From Solenopsis invicta (lineage: Eukaryota > Arthropoda > Insecta > Hymenoptera > Formicidae): DNA of 64,000 nucleotides. The stretch is from NCBI RefSeq assembly GCF_016802725.1, contig NC_052671.1:5643001-5707000 (forward strand), read 5' to 3'. The notes under the pieces are model-generated. The model saw only the letters and a program-made list of their open reading frames with translations. It ran no database searches and had not been told where the DNA came from. Both the position numbers and the translations under genes were made by a program. The first letter of the stretch is position 1; each line of letters starts with the position of its first letter. Of the stretch, positions 24,640-35,839 are shown piece by piece.

Positions 24640-24720
24640 ACATCGGGGGGGATATAAAACGGGGTGTAGCTCGAGACTCCTCCTCGCAAGGGTCGTAACG
24701 TCAGCTGGGTTCTGAGTGAG
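24640..24720 (+). promoter_or_regulatory. Candidate TATA-type core promoter
   Basis: TATAAAAC at 24653-24660 sits in a G-rich context (GGGGGGGATATAAAACGGGG), a very canonical TATA setting. A start about 30 bases downstream would fall near 24684. Two E-boxes CAGCTG follow, at about 24702 and 24775. The next 200 bases have the mixed, stop-containing sequence of a 5' leader, and CGGTATCT at about 24897 could act as a splice donor. No coding exon was found after it, so this rests on motif appearance only. Confidence 0.3.
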
Positions 24721-26291
24721 TTGCGACGATTCCGGCGTAGGTCGTCGCCGTCGATTCCGACGAAACTAGGAGCCAGCTGTCGCTACCCTCAAAGCACGGC
24801 TCTTCGTTTTATTCTCAACTTCTCGCGACTGCCACCATCCGCCTCTTAGTTCGCCTTCTTGCCCTCATAGAGGCGTCCGCTTGAAAGGGACGTGATCGGT
24901 ATCTATCATAACCGCGCGGTACTTTGAAGCCAACTGATGGTAGCTTTTAGGAAGTATCTCAATGTATCTTGATGTAAAAAAAATGGATAAAACAAGTTTT
25001 GATCAATCAATTTGCGTTTAGTGTCAATATTTCAACTGCTGCTAAAATATTATTATACTTTTACATGAAAGAATGCAATGTGCAACGTTGATGCATAAGC
25101 TTTCAATTACGAAGAACATCTCAGCAAGGTTGTCACGTGCATAGTTACATACAATTGTAATTCTCAGTTTGCATAGCAGAAACAGCTGTCGGAACTTCTA
25201 TCTTACGAATACTACTCCAATGCGGGGAGATCATCCCTTTACGAGACCTCCTCTCTTCTCCGGCAAGACGGCAGCGGTGACGTAGATGGAATACGAATGT
25301 TCATCTAATACGGAGACTCGGCAAATCCGAGCACGAGCTCGGACGTTTACGCGAGTCCACTTAAATCGAGATACGCGGGAATCTGTTACCAACGCGCGCA
25401 CCTCGACCACGGGAAAGGTATTTTCGGTGTCGGGTAGGGGAGGTGAAGTGGGGCGTGGGACTTGCTGATCCACGGGATCCCAAAAGCATCGACGACGCCT
25501 ATAATCATCTCGTTACAGCGGCATTGTGCGGATAGGAGCCGCACGGATATGGCGTACTCCCGTAAAACCTCGCCCCCTTCCGCTTCTCCTCTCCCGCCTG
25601 AAGCATCGTCGATGATTACATGGAGCGCGCGGATTGAGCCCGCGGTGTATGGCGTCCTAATCAGTTGCTGTATTGTGAAATGCAAAATTACAGGAGGTGA
25701 GGATAGCGTGGCAATGATGGCGGGCGACGTCGACACCCGATACGATAGAACTCCAGCTTAATTAGTGTTGAAATAATGCATTTGTGTCGTCAGCAATTTT
25801 CAGTCTGTGAATATGTGGTATAATTGCGCTTGTTCACGCAAGCGGCTTGCATTTGCGTACGCTGACGAAAGAGACTCTTTTAAGGCTTGAACTTGCGAAT
25901 AGCGATTTGTTCTGGCTTCCCATTGTCGTGATATCTTTGCCTAGCTTAAGATCCCTTAGTGTCTTCGGGGAGAGTTAATCATTTTTTGTACCATAGCGCG
26001 ACACGCTGTGCAATATTTCACGTTATATATATGACTTCATTAATATTAATATTCACGTATCTCGTGTCGTAATTAGTGCGTTAATCCGCACGATATTAAT
26101 GCAATTGGGTACTGTTTAAGCACTTAATCCCACTCTCGGGGGGACGATTGAAATAAAAGAGTAGGTGTTCTCCCTATGCTCGAGCACGATTGGTAGCGGA
26201 GAGTCTATCTCCCAACAATCAAGTCCAACGGCGAGCTTCATTCTTCCCGGAGGGTGAAACGATCGGCGGATGAAAGGAAACGCGCAACGTT

Positions 26292-26307
26292 GGCCGAAGC
26301 TTCGGCC
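26292..26307. repeat. Perfect 16-bp palindrome
   Basis: GGCCGAAGCTTCGGCC is self-complementary and GC-rich. It could be a dimer binding site; no neighbouring gene supports a role. Confidence 0.5.
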
Positions 26308-26454
26308 GATCGGTGCGGCCGGTGCGTAAGCTACGCTATTAAGGGCGGCAAGTGGGTGCATCTGTCTGAGCAAACCTGGGCTTAGTTCCAAAATCCCACT
26401 GCAAACAGAGATTCTGGTTACTCAGAATGGCAGCTCCAGCTCTGCAATCCTACT

Positions 26455-26474
26455 TCTCTCTCTCTCTCTCTCTC
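26455..26474. repeat. (TC)10 microsatellite
   Basis: Twenty uninterrupted bases of TC, directly followed by the CA-rich tandem duplication. Confidence 0.95.
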
Positions 26475-26476
26475 AC

Positions 26477-26538
26477 ACACATATACACACGCACACATCC
26501 GCTTCTCACACATATACACACGCACACATCCGCTTCTC
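26477..26538. repeat. Perfect 31-bp tandem duplication
   Basis: The 31-base unit at 26477-26507 (begins ACACATATACACACGC, ends CCGCTTCTC) is repeated without a single difference at 26508-26538. Perfect identity suggests a recent slippage or unequal exchange event, or an assembly artefact. Confidence 0.95.
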
Positions 26539-29204
26539 CTTCGGCTACAAGATATTCACTGCCGAATCGGCACCGAGAACCGTAAGGCTTATATACGTTG
26601 GACCTTAGCTTGTGATATTACCTTGAGTGCTGGAAGTAATCGTTTACATTTCGAGGCCAGCCGTCTCGTTCGAATCGCCCCGACGAACGAGGAAGGGGAA
26701 CCGGATCTGCGAGTCGCGGATATTCCGTGAACGTCGCTCGCCCATTTATGTATTGGTCGGCGATGGTCGGTAGTAAACCGATAACGTTAAGAAGCAGCAG
26801 ATTGCACAAACCGATTCCCGAGTGCGAGAGCCGTCGAGGTGTTTACCCGTTGCGACGCACATTGCAACGGCGACTCTCTCGAGATAATGCCTCCCGGAGA
26901 ATAATGCGCGCCGGCGGTAACGGCGAGCAAAGTGCTGATAAAACGCGTATATCTGTAAAGTAACTGACTGAATGTTCTCTTAACAAGACCCTCGCTCCAT
27001 TATGCAATCTCGATCTCGCGAATACGGGAACGTACCGTTTGCCATTAATGAAAAAGCGTGAACGCTTTCGCAATGGCCATTTAAAATGTTCCCAAGGTTT
27101 CAGCGATTCGAGGTCGATACAGTTACATTTGCTGTGATCGGAGACTACATACTTATCAGCAACACCTCGTACAAACTCGCATTTGACAACCTTATCCGAT
27201 AGTGCACTTCCGTTTTATCCTTTCAATACTGCTGCAATCCGGTACACCTTTTGTGGTAATAAAATCGATATTGTGTCAAACTGGCGTTTCTTATCGTTAA
27301 CATTGCTGTCTTGTTTTAAAGTGTCAAAAGAAAATCTTGAAAGTTTTTTGTATCGAACACATTCTGCGTAAGTTTCTCTGTGTATTTGTCACGATGATAT
27401 AATTATAAATTTTAATGTGTCCACTTAAATATTCTTTTTACAATATTAGCCTGTGTCATGTTGCGCGACATCTGGTACAAAAAAATTCATATATCTAATA
27501 TCGTATGATAAATTATTTTGGCTCACTTCGATGTTCGCGAGGTCCTCGACAAAATCAACGCAATCTTAAGTAAAATTGATGCGATGTTACGGGGTAAAGG
27601 AACATTACGCTCACGTGTTTCGAACTTTAAAGCGATTTTCTCCCTACTATACGCGGGAAGGGTCGGATGGAAAGATGTTATTCTTCTTCCTTAACTCATA
27701 CATATTTCTTCGCTGAAACGTCCCCTCCGCGGCCGTACCACGAATTACAAATCATCTTGCACGATAATGCCGGGGGAATCCCCTTGCTCTTAGGAAACTC
27801 TAAGTCCCAGATCCGGAGTCGAGTATACAGTCGTCGTGTGTGCTAGCAACAGATTTCCCTGTTATATTTAGGCGGAAATTATTTATAACTTTGAAGTGTC
27901 CTCCATTCTTCCTTTTTTTTTCGCGAGGTACAACTTTACAGAAATTCTGAGGCCAGAATATTCTAGATGTCTCATCATAAATTCAGCCGAGTATCGCTAT
28001 ACAACTATCACATACAATACACGCGTATAAATCACTTGGAGAACTCTATCTCGAACTTGGAAATCGCGTCATTAGGGTTTATCAGTGGTAGATGAGATCG
28101 TCGTTAAACCCATCGACGATAAGTACAGATGCTCCGAGATCTCGTAGATTCCGCTTCCTCCACCTTTACTACTCCGCTCACCTTAGGTTGCCTTCCTCCG
28201 CTCCACTCTCCTTTCGTCTTCTCCTTTCGCCCTCCGTCTCTCTCTTCCGCGAGTTTAATTAGGCCCCGCTTCGAGATATCGCAAGATCAGCAGCTCGTTA
28301 GCATGTTTTAATTGGCGGCTGTCAGAGAGATCCCTCCTTACGATAAGCGCCTCCTCTAACCGGCCTGCTGTTCGGTGACATGACTACATGTACTTGGATA
28401 CTACTTACTCGCGAGACACCGCGGTCGAAAGGAGAGGACGAAACGGCGAGAGGGTGGTAAGAGGTGAACTTAGAAAGGATCGGCCTGTGCACGAATTTTT
28501 GTCGTTTAATTCCGTCGGTGGATATGCCGTGGAGACCGGTCGCGCCTCCCGAGATACGCTTTCATACGCCTGTGTGTTCACAGGTGATGACCAAGCTGGA
28601 TAGAGACGTGACCGGTGGTAAGATTAACAAGGTATATCAGTCTGATCGTCAGTATTGATTCTTTAGTTCCTCAGCGCATATTTTTTAACGATCTTGTTTG
28701 TAAATGAAATGCTGCTCTGAGATACATACGTGCTTCCAAGAGAAATTTGTTCAACTTTTTTTTATTTATTTTTCAACGTTCAGCAAAAAAGTCTCAAGAG
28801 ATATTCTTGTTTTCGCGACGCCATTTTTATACTCTCTTTTTTAAGACTTTTTTTTTTAGAAAAAGTACATGAGCTTTAAACTTGAAACATTTATTTCAGT
28901 GCTTTTTAAATATGAATTAGAAAAGACATTTTTGTGGTGATAAAAAAATATTGGCTTATTGCTGACATTGATCAAGATACAAATTGTCTGAAACAAAAAA
29001 TTTGTAATCTATATAATTGTATCTCTGAAAGAGATTGGAATTTTTATTCGATTGTAAATTAAACGTGAAAAAAATATTGAATATCTCCTAAAAGTTTTAA
29101 TTTAAGCGGATTAAAGCTAGAATTATTGGGTTTTGAAACATGTCAACAGATTGAAAAAATGTTATTTAAAAAAAATCACGAAAAAGTCGATGACACTTGT
29201 GAGC

Positions 29205-29400
29205 AGTATTACATTGATATTTGTGACATTACTCTTTTAGTTCAATATCAGAGCTGCGTTTTTAAGACCGAAAATAATTCAGCGCGCAGTTTGAAAAATC
29301 AGAAAATGTATAAAATCATATAAGAAATATTATTTGAGCATGAAAATTATGCTATGATCGCCGGTCTTTTTTATATTATAATTGTGTTACACTATCGCGA
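29205..29400 (-). mobile_element. Dispersed repeat B, copy 3 (diverged)
   Basis: On the minus strand it shares GATTTTATA, CTGCGCGC, TCGGTCTTAAAA and TTGAACT-like blocks in the same order as copies 1 and 2. A further block (TTATGCTATGATC on the plus strand) matches TTTAGCTATGACC of copy 2. It is clearly more diverged than the other two. The small frame at 29126-29323 overlaps it and is not supported as a gene. Confidence 0.55.
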
Positions 29401-31123
29401 TTTAATCTCAATTATTGTTATTAAAAATAATCGATTTTTTAAAAATGAAATTTCTTTAATATTGGACTTACCAAAGTCAAAATGATTGATTTACAATTTT
29501 TTATCAAATTTATGACAATATTTTTAGAAACTTTCTGACTTTTCTTGCAATATGTTTATGATTAAGTTGATCATTTATTATCCTTTTCCACATTACTTTC
29601 TTTAAAACAAAAAATATAATATATTTACATAGTACGGATAGATTATATATTAATTATCAATAATTCTACTGTTAAAGTAATTAAGTTATATTCGAGTTTT
29701 ATCGTGATCACATCACAATACGTATTTATATGGCATTGATCTCAACAACAATCTCTTTATTTTGGGGAAAACAAGAAAAAATTTACGAACACAAAAATTT
29801 CACGAAACAAATGTATTAACTGTTTAAAAATATTAAACCAAAAATACTGCCAATTCTCTCGTGCAATATTGCAGAATTTCATCGCCATTCGATCGCGCAA
29901 CGTCTTCCACTCCACAAGTGTACGGGAATATCGTTTCACTCGCCTTCTATTTTTCGATTATCGCGTCTTGATATAACGAATGATACATTCCCTTCTTGAA
30001 ACGTTAAACGCTCTTACATTTTCTCGGATCTACACGTTTTCTCATACGCTCTTCGTATTCGTACCGCGCTGCGCCGCACCGTTGTTGGATAACGTTATAC
30101 GTATCACGTTTCCCGCGAACGAACTATCGGGCGATAGATTTATCGCCGCGCGTTCCATTCTCTCCGCAGCCGCGACCTCCACGCATTCAGGCATCGCAAA
30201 CAAACCGCCGTAATCTTCTTAATTTTTTTTCCCCCGCTCTCTGTGCCCCGATCGCGCGCGTCGACGATTTGATCGTCGCGCCATTGATTCTCATGAATAT
30301 GCATGCATTCGTGTCTCTTTCGCCGTCCGAAAAAAAATGCTTTTAGCCCCGCGTTGCGTACATACGCCACCGACGTACATCGACGGTACCGTTCTCCCGC
30401 CGCTGCAGGCAGATGCCAAGTTTCGCGATATTTTGCACGGGCCGTGCTCGCGTACTCACTCGGGCCGCGTCGCGCATCCTAGGGTCGGCGCGGATCCAGC
30501 CTTAAGCTCCGGTACGTGACGAGGAGTATTTGCGGGCGCGTTACCGGTCCTCCGCGCGTGATCGGATTACGCGATCTGTCGCGCGCGAGGGCTTTGCGTC
30601 CGAGAACGCGACGATCGGCGTACGTGAAAGTGTTCACGCGAACGGTAATCGACTAATTAGCGATGCGATCCGCCGGAACCTTATCCGGCGTGCGCGGCAA
30701 TTTTCTTTTTTTTTCTCTTTTTCTCTTTCTCTCTCTCTCTTTTCGGATTTGTCTCTCCTGGTTAACGTGTCATCGCCCGTAGCGCGGTGAAAGCGCTGTA
30801 CAGAGTAAGCACGGCTAATTGGCAGTCAGTGATAAACTTTACTCAAATTGTTCGCGAGCTTTCGAACCGCCATAAATTCACGCGGTTTAATTGGATGTCC
30901 TATTCAGAGCTTTAATGGAAATTCCCGGTAATAACCCAGTTCTATGCATTTGGTTTAAACGTTTGTTCTTGTTCTGAAAAAGCTCGTGCCCTCAAACTTA
31001 TCGTTATACGTTTGCTGATGAAACGTTTCGAAAGATAATTGGAGATAATTAACGAGAGAGCGGAGGTTCCATTGTGTACTTGAACTACTAAATGTGGCTA
31101 GTCATAAAAGAGTTACATTGCTG

Positions 31124-31126
<3 letters not shown>

Positions 31127-31185
<59 letters not shown>
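31127..31185. repeat. (CTG)n / (CAG)n trinucleotide repeat, about 20 units
   Basis: 59 uninterrupted bases of CTG, with imperfect CTGCTC and CTACTG units at the edges. On the minus strand the glutamine frame is preceded directly by CAG TAG, a stop, and it meets another stop shortly after, so it cannot be an internal polyglutamine segment. The Leu frame on the plus strand is open but has no domain around it. Probably noncoding. Confidence 0.95.
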
Positions 31186-32062
31186 ACTGCGCCTTGTCGT
31201 CTCGCAGCGTTATACTGCGGAGAATCATAAAGCAAAATACTACATCTAGATAAAGCATCGCTGACCCGCTTTCGTTATTTGGACCACATATGCCGCAATA
31301 GCTTCTCTCATGCATATTCCATTGCGGTATGGAAATGTCGCGTTAACTCGTACTAATCTTTTACACTGCGCTTCACTGTTACAATAGAGCAGACTTGTTA
31401 CACAAACGCTGCTCATGCGTATATCGCGATGCCATATTATAGCGCGCGTATTGTTGTATTCTCTCTTTGTAAAGCTCGCACCGTCGCTATTTCTCCAAAG
31501 TATACATAAAAGATTCTGGCGAATCGTGGGTACGCGATTCTTCACTTTGCTCAGAGATTTACATATTCAACAGTCGTAATTAATTTTACCCTGACAAATT
31601 ATACTTTCGTAAAGATTTTAATAAAGAGAGCGGCGCTTATTAAACCGTAAAACGAAAAAAAAAAGGGGAAAACAAGCTTACGGTAATAAGAATTGAAACT
31701 TGCATGTTGAATCGAGATGCACTTTTCGCTCCCTCGATTGCAGTATCATCCGTATTATGTCCCAGACAGATGCACACGTCCCGAGAGAAGAAGAGAGACG
31801 GAGATAAAGGAGAGTGGAGACGGGAACGGAACCCCACTACATATGCAAATTCGACTCCGCCCTGAATAAAATATTAACCGACCAATCGAATACGTAGGTA
31901 AGGGGGTAGACGCACGCGAAAATGCAGTTTTTTTTTCCGGTGAATACACTTCCTTTTTTCGTTACTCCTTGCGTAGGCATTGCCTTCATATATATACGTA
32001 CGCAAATATATGCGCGCACACGCATCGCTCGCGCAGGTAGTAAAGATCCTCTCACGACGAGC

Positions 32063-32150
32063 TTTCCTCCTCTTGCTTCATCTTCTCTCTCTCTCTCTCT
32101 CTCTAGTTTCCTCCTCTTGCTTCATCTTCTCTCTCTCTCTCTCTCTCTAG
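32063..32150. repeat. Perfect 44-bp tandem duplication with (CT)n
   Basis: Unit 32063-32106 (begins TTTCCTCCTCTTGCTTCATC, then CT repeats, ends TAG) recurs exactly at 32107-32150, including the same number of CT units. Identical microsatellite length in both units implies a very recent duplication or an assembly artefact. Confidence 0.95.
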
Positions 32151-33889
32151 CCCTTGCTCTGCACCAGAAGTTATCTCCTCTCTCGCTCGCCGCGTGTTCC
32201 CCGAGGTCTCTTTAAATCGAAGGCCTCGTTATCTCGGGCTGAACGGATTCTCGTTAGCGAAACTTTAATTATAACCACTCGACGGTGTCCAGATAGCTGC
32301 CCCTTCGTTCGTCCGAAACGAAGGAGCGCGACAAGTGGACGGCGGAAGACAGAGCCGGAGAAAAACGGCGACGAAAGCGAATTGACGCTGCTAGAAGCTG
32401 TCTCGAGAACCTTACTAACAATTAACCTTTTTGAGAGACACGCGCTTGCACAACGGATCGGCTCTTGTAAAACGTGGTACTTTGCCAAGTGACATAAAAG
32501 AGCAGTAATGGAGCAGATTCTTAAAAAAAGTGGGGAATTTCCCTGGTATTCATTGCCTCCTGTCTGCATCGTAATTGGTAATTGTTATATTGTTAGATGG
32601 TAAAGAAAATACTAAGAATAAGCAAGCTTTCTGTTTAAACAGGAGAGTTCTCTTTAATTTCATCGTACAAAGTATACTTTTAATGGTTTTTATATTTTCT
32701 AGAATTTAAAAAGAATCTTTTATTATTTCTTGATTCAAATATTAAATTTTTGTTAAAAAATTTAAATACAATGAGGTACCTGAATTAAATAAGGTCCATT
32801 TTTAATTTACTACTTAAAAAAGCGCTTTACGTTTAAATTATATGCTTAAAAGCTGTACCATAGGAAGTAGGGATAAAGAGAGAATGAAGAATTAGAACCG
32901 GCGGCGGCAACGCGTCTGCTTAATGCAACAAAAACTTGTGACGAAGTATATGGGCCATTTTTATAAAAATTTGCTGCAAAGTTTATTATAACATATTATA
33001 TCATATAACTTTCAAACTGTAGAAAATAATAAATGTATACATATATCATTCTTTTAGAATAAGTAAATTTTTTTAGAAACTATGTACTCATTAAATGAAT
33101 TCTCATTTACATGGTTATGGTTATTGTTATTCGTTTGTTACGTGGGTATAACGATTTTAATAGAATAAACCTTAAAGGATTTTATTTTTGTAATTAATAA
33201 TCATTTTGAAACTCTGATTCAGGAGATATAAATGTTTCTTTGTGATTTTTAATTTGTTTTTTTTTATTCGCAATTTATTCACAACATGTAATAAAACCCA
33301 ACGTCTGAGTTAAAACAAACTCTTTATTTATAAATATTTTATATGGAAAATAAATTTTATTTGCTGTGAGTAATTGGAATAAAGATTTTATTCTCACTTG
33401 ATTTATTTCAATATTCCCATCAATAAATTAAAAAAAATTAAATTTACTTTTTTTTATCCTTATGCAACATTTATAATCGGTGAAAAAAGCATACTTTCCA
33501 CGTTTCTTTTTCCGAGTCATTTTCAAGTCATACAAGATTGATGAATTTAGCGATCACGCGAAGTAAACACTTTATTCTGAATTTTAGCGTCCGCTGCACG
33601 GCAGTATTGTACCTGGGTTTATTCTCTAAACACTTTTCCTCTTTCTGACACATGACTGCACCATGGCGTGAGACTGCGGTCAGGAACCAATCGCACCGAG
33701 TCCACGTCGCGTGAAATTTAATTGCGTCTAGACTCGCGCGTTCCTCGAATTTCCACACGGCGCGCGGCGGTCACGAGAGATAAATAGAGGAGGAAAAGCC
33801 ACCTGAGACGGTCGATCGCCGCCACACGTCGCGCGCCGTATCGCGACGGCCGCGCATCGCAAAGCACGTCGCTTTTCACCTTTATTTGA

Positions 33890-33910
33890 GTGCCCCGTAC
33901 GACGGGGCAC
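33890..33910. repeat. Perfect GC-rich hairpin, 9-bp stem
   Basis: GTGCCCCGT and ACGGGGCAC are exact complements separated by three bases. Without a T-run or a gene upstream it is not a terminator. Possibly chance. Confidence 0.45.
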
Positions 33911-35263
33911 CTGTTTAGCCAGGCGCGAAATTACGTAGCTTCGCGCTCGAGGCTATGCGTACCGCGCGCGCGAGACGGCGGCGGTTGGACCGGGGCGGCC
34001 TCCTCTCCTCTATCCTGTTTCGAGAAACAAAACTCCATTCCGCCGCGGTTCTAACGAGCAGTCACCGTGCCGTCGCTCTCCGCTCGATTCTGCACGAACT
34101 CCTACGTTCTGTGCGCGCAACGGTCGTTGCCGAGAAATAAATGCAATAAAAATAAAAAAGTGAATCTGCACCGGTGTCGGTTGTACACTAGCTCGTTAAG
34201 GGAAGCATTTTGTCCTACGTGTCATTGTTTTGATTAATTATTAGTTGGCGCATTTCACGTTCTACGGTTTTCCACCGTCCAAAACGCCACCAGATCCGCT
34301 GCCGCACATCCGGGTTAATTAATGCTTAATTCCCACGGCCCTGCGGTCAGTCGATCGCGTCTGCGAGTTGGGAAAAAGAGTGACGATACTATACGTATTT
34401 TTGCGGACCTTAACAAGTGACATCGGCGAGGACAGCGAGATGTAATTAACATCGCGAACAAACTGCTTTAATCTCGTCATTAAATGCATGCGATTATGTG
34501 CTTCGCTATATTAATTAATTTTTATTGAGATAAATTATTTTGCGTTGCGCACGGCATGGGTGTGCCGTGTGATTGTATGTTAAGTCCTCCGAGTGGGAGG
34601 CGAGTTGAATGGTGCGCTTTGCCACGGGGACGTGTATAATTTTTCATCGCAATGTTAACGAAATAATCTCGTCGTAATTAGCGGCATGAAAAATTGCTCT
34701 CCTACTTGCTCGTCGTAGTGTCTTTTCAAATAAAAGAGCGCGATCTTACCAGCGTAATTACACGGCAAGGGAAATATTAAATACTTGTCAGAGACACACT
34801 CGCAATTAACACACGCATATCTGGTGACGCAGGTTTAATTATATTTGAATTTCGCTTCAGTGTAACATAGTTAATAGCACGATTATTTACCGAAGGAGAA
34901 ATGCTCCCCTTGCAAAGATAAATTTTCTCCAATTTGTATTTCACTTACTAATGCTGTTTCGCGCTCACTGTTACGTCAGTTTAAGCTTTTGTTTTTTTTT
35001 ATATATGTATAATTAGACATGTAGCAATGCAGAATCAAGATTGTTGAATTGTTATGAAGATTTACGATATGAAATAATTTAATTACGTGATTAAGTGAAA
35101 TATGAAATATAAAACTTTATTAATGCACAAAAAGATGAAAAATTTTTAATTATTTAAAAAATGATAAAAACTTTTAAAACATCTGAATAAAGTGGACTTA
35201 TATCTGGACAGTTTAAAACGCTTATTTTTAAAGTCTTAAATAACTGATTTTTAATATATTATA

Positions 35264-35839
35264 CATTCGACACCAAAATTAAAAGATCACCTATTCTGAC
35301 TTTCAAAAATAATTCAAGGCGAAATTTAAGACAGTGTAACTTTGTCAAAAATAATTGTAAAAAAATGTTCAAAAAAGCCTTTTACAGCTTGCAATCTTTA
35401 GTTTCGAGAGTGAGAATTCATTAAACGATTTACAGATTGTTTACGAAGTTACGCGGATTCAAATGAGGATGCGTCAAATCTCAAAATGTTTTACAAACTT
35501 TGCAAAGTTTTATGCCATGAAATAAAAATTGCACGCAAATGCGGTTTACAGCATTCAAAAGCGTGAATCTTTATTTTTAATTTGCATACTTGTTGAGCAT
35601 TGTACAATTTTTATTCACCCAGTTATTCAACATTGAAGCAAAAACAAGCTATTTTTGCTTCAGTGTTGAATAACGCTGTGAAAAAAATCGTACAACGTTA
35701 TCAATCTTGAAACTAGAAATTTCAAGCTTTAAAATGCTTTTTTGAACATTTTTTACAATCATTTTTGATAAAGTTACACTTTCTTGAATTTCGCCTATTT
35801 TTGTGAGTCAGAAGGTGACTTTAATTTTGGTGTCGAGTG
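35264..35839. mobile_element. Fold-back transposable element, 576 bp, TA flanks
   Basis: The outer arms, 35264-35405 and 35700-35839, are about 140-bp inverted copies (CATTCGACACC on the left, GGTGTCGAGTG on the right), with shared internal blocks such as AAAATTAAA, GTGTAACTTT and TGTTCAAAAAAGC. TA flanks both ends. A second inverted pair, 35597-35648 and 35650-35699, abuts the right outer arm. Read together, the right half is one continuous arm and the left half is the same arm with about 190 extra bases at 35406-35596. It is noncoding. A Tc1/mariner-type fold-back MITE is the likeliest class. Confidence 0.85.
35597..35699. repeat. Inner hairpin of the fold-back element
   Basis: Arms of about 50 bases pair with only a few mismatches and almost no loop (GTTATTCAAC, GAAGCAAAAA on the left; TTTTTGCTTC, GTTGAATAAC on the right). 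If transcribed it would give a long hairpin RNA. It is best seen as the centre of the element above rather than a separate gene. Confidence 0.8.

Larger units (their letters stand above)
20275..24640. other. Gene-free stretch, AT-rich then GC-rich
   Basis: The part at 20275-21760 is AT-rich without a repeat partner. The part at 21760-24360 is GC-rich, with overlapping frames on both strands (for example 22224-22747, 23128-23660, 23959-24352), none with a recognisable domain. A long purine-rich tract is listed separately. GC-rich nested repeats such as GGCGCGGCGCCCGGCGCCCG occur near 23817-23836. Confidence 0.5.
24721..29204. other. Gene-free stretch, mostly GC-rich
   Basis: Frames on both strands at 25231-25761 overlap each other without a domain. 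A CT/CA microsatellite with a perfect duplication lies at 26455-26538. A perfect 16-bp palindrome GGCCGAAGCTTCGGCC occurs at 26292-26307. The part at 28680-29200 is AT-rich. No gene or transposon protein was recognised. Confidence 0.5.
29401..35263. other. Gene-free stretch with CTG repeat and CT duplication
   Basis: The parts at 29401-29750 and 32560-33500 are AT-rich, and 30000-30800 and 33700-34150 are GC-rich. Open frames are short, often both-stranded and without domains; several Leu/Ser-rich ones at 31922-32215 are pyrimidine tracts. A perfect 9-bp hairpin (GTGCCCCGT and ACGGGGCAC) lies at 33890-33910. AT-rich sequence resumes from about 34980 to the fold-back element. Confidence 0.5.

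Noticed and set aside
26477..26538. CRISPR-like repeat array
   Set aside because: The two units are adjacent with no spacer and the window is eukaryotic.
33890..33910. Rho-independent terminator
   Set aside because: A GC hairpin without a T-run, no upstream gene, and eukaryotic context.
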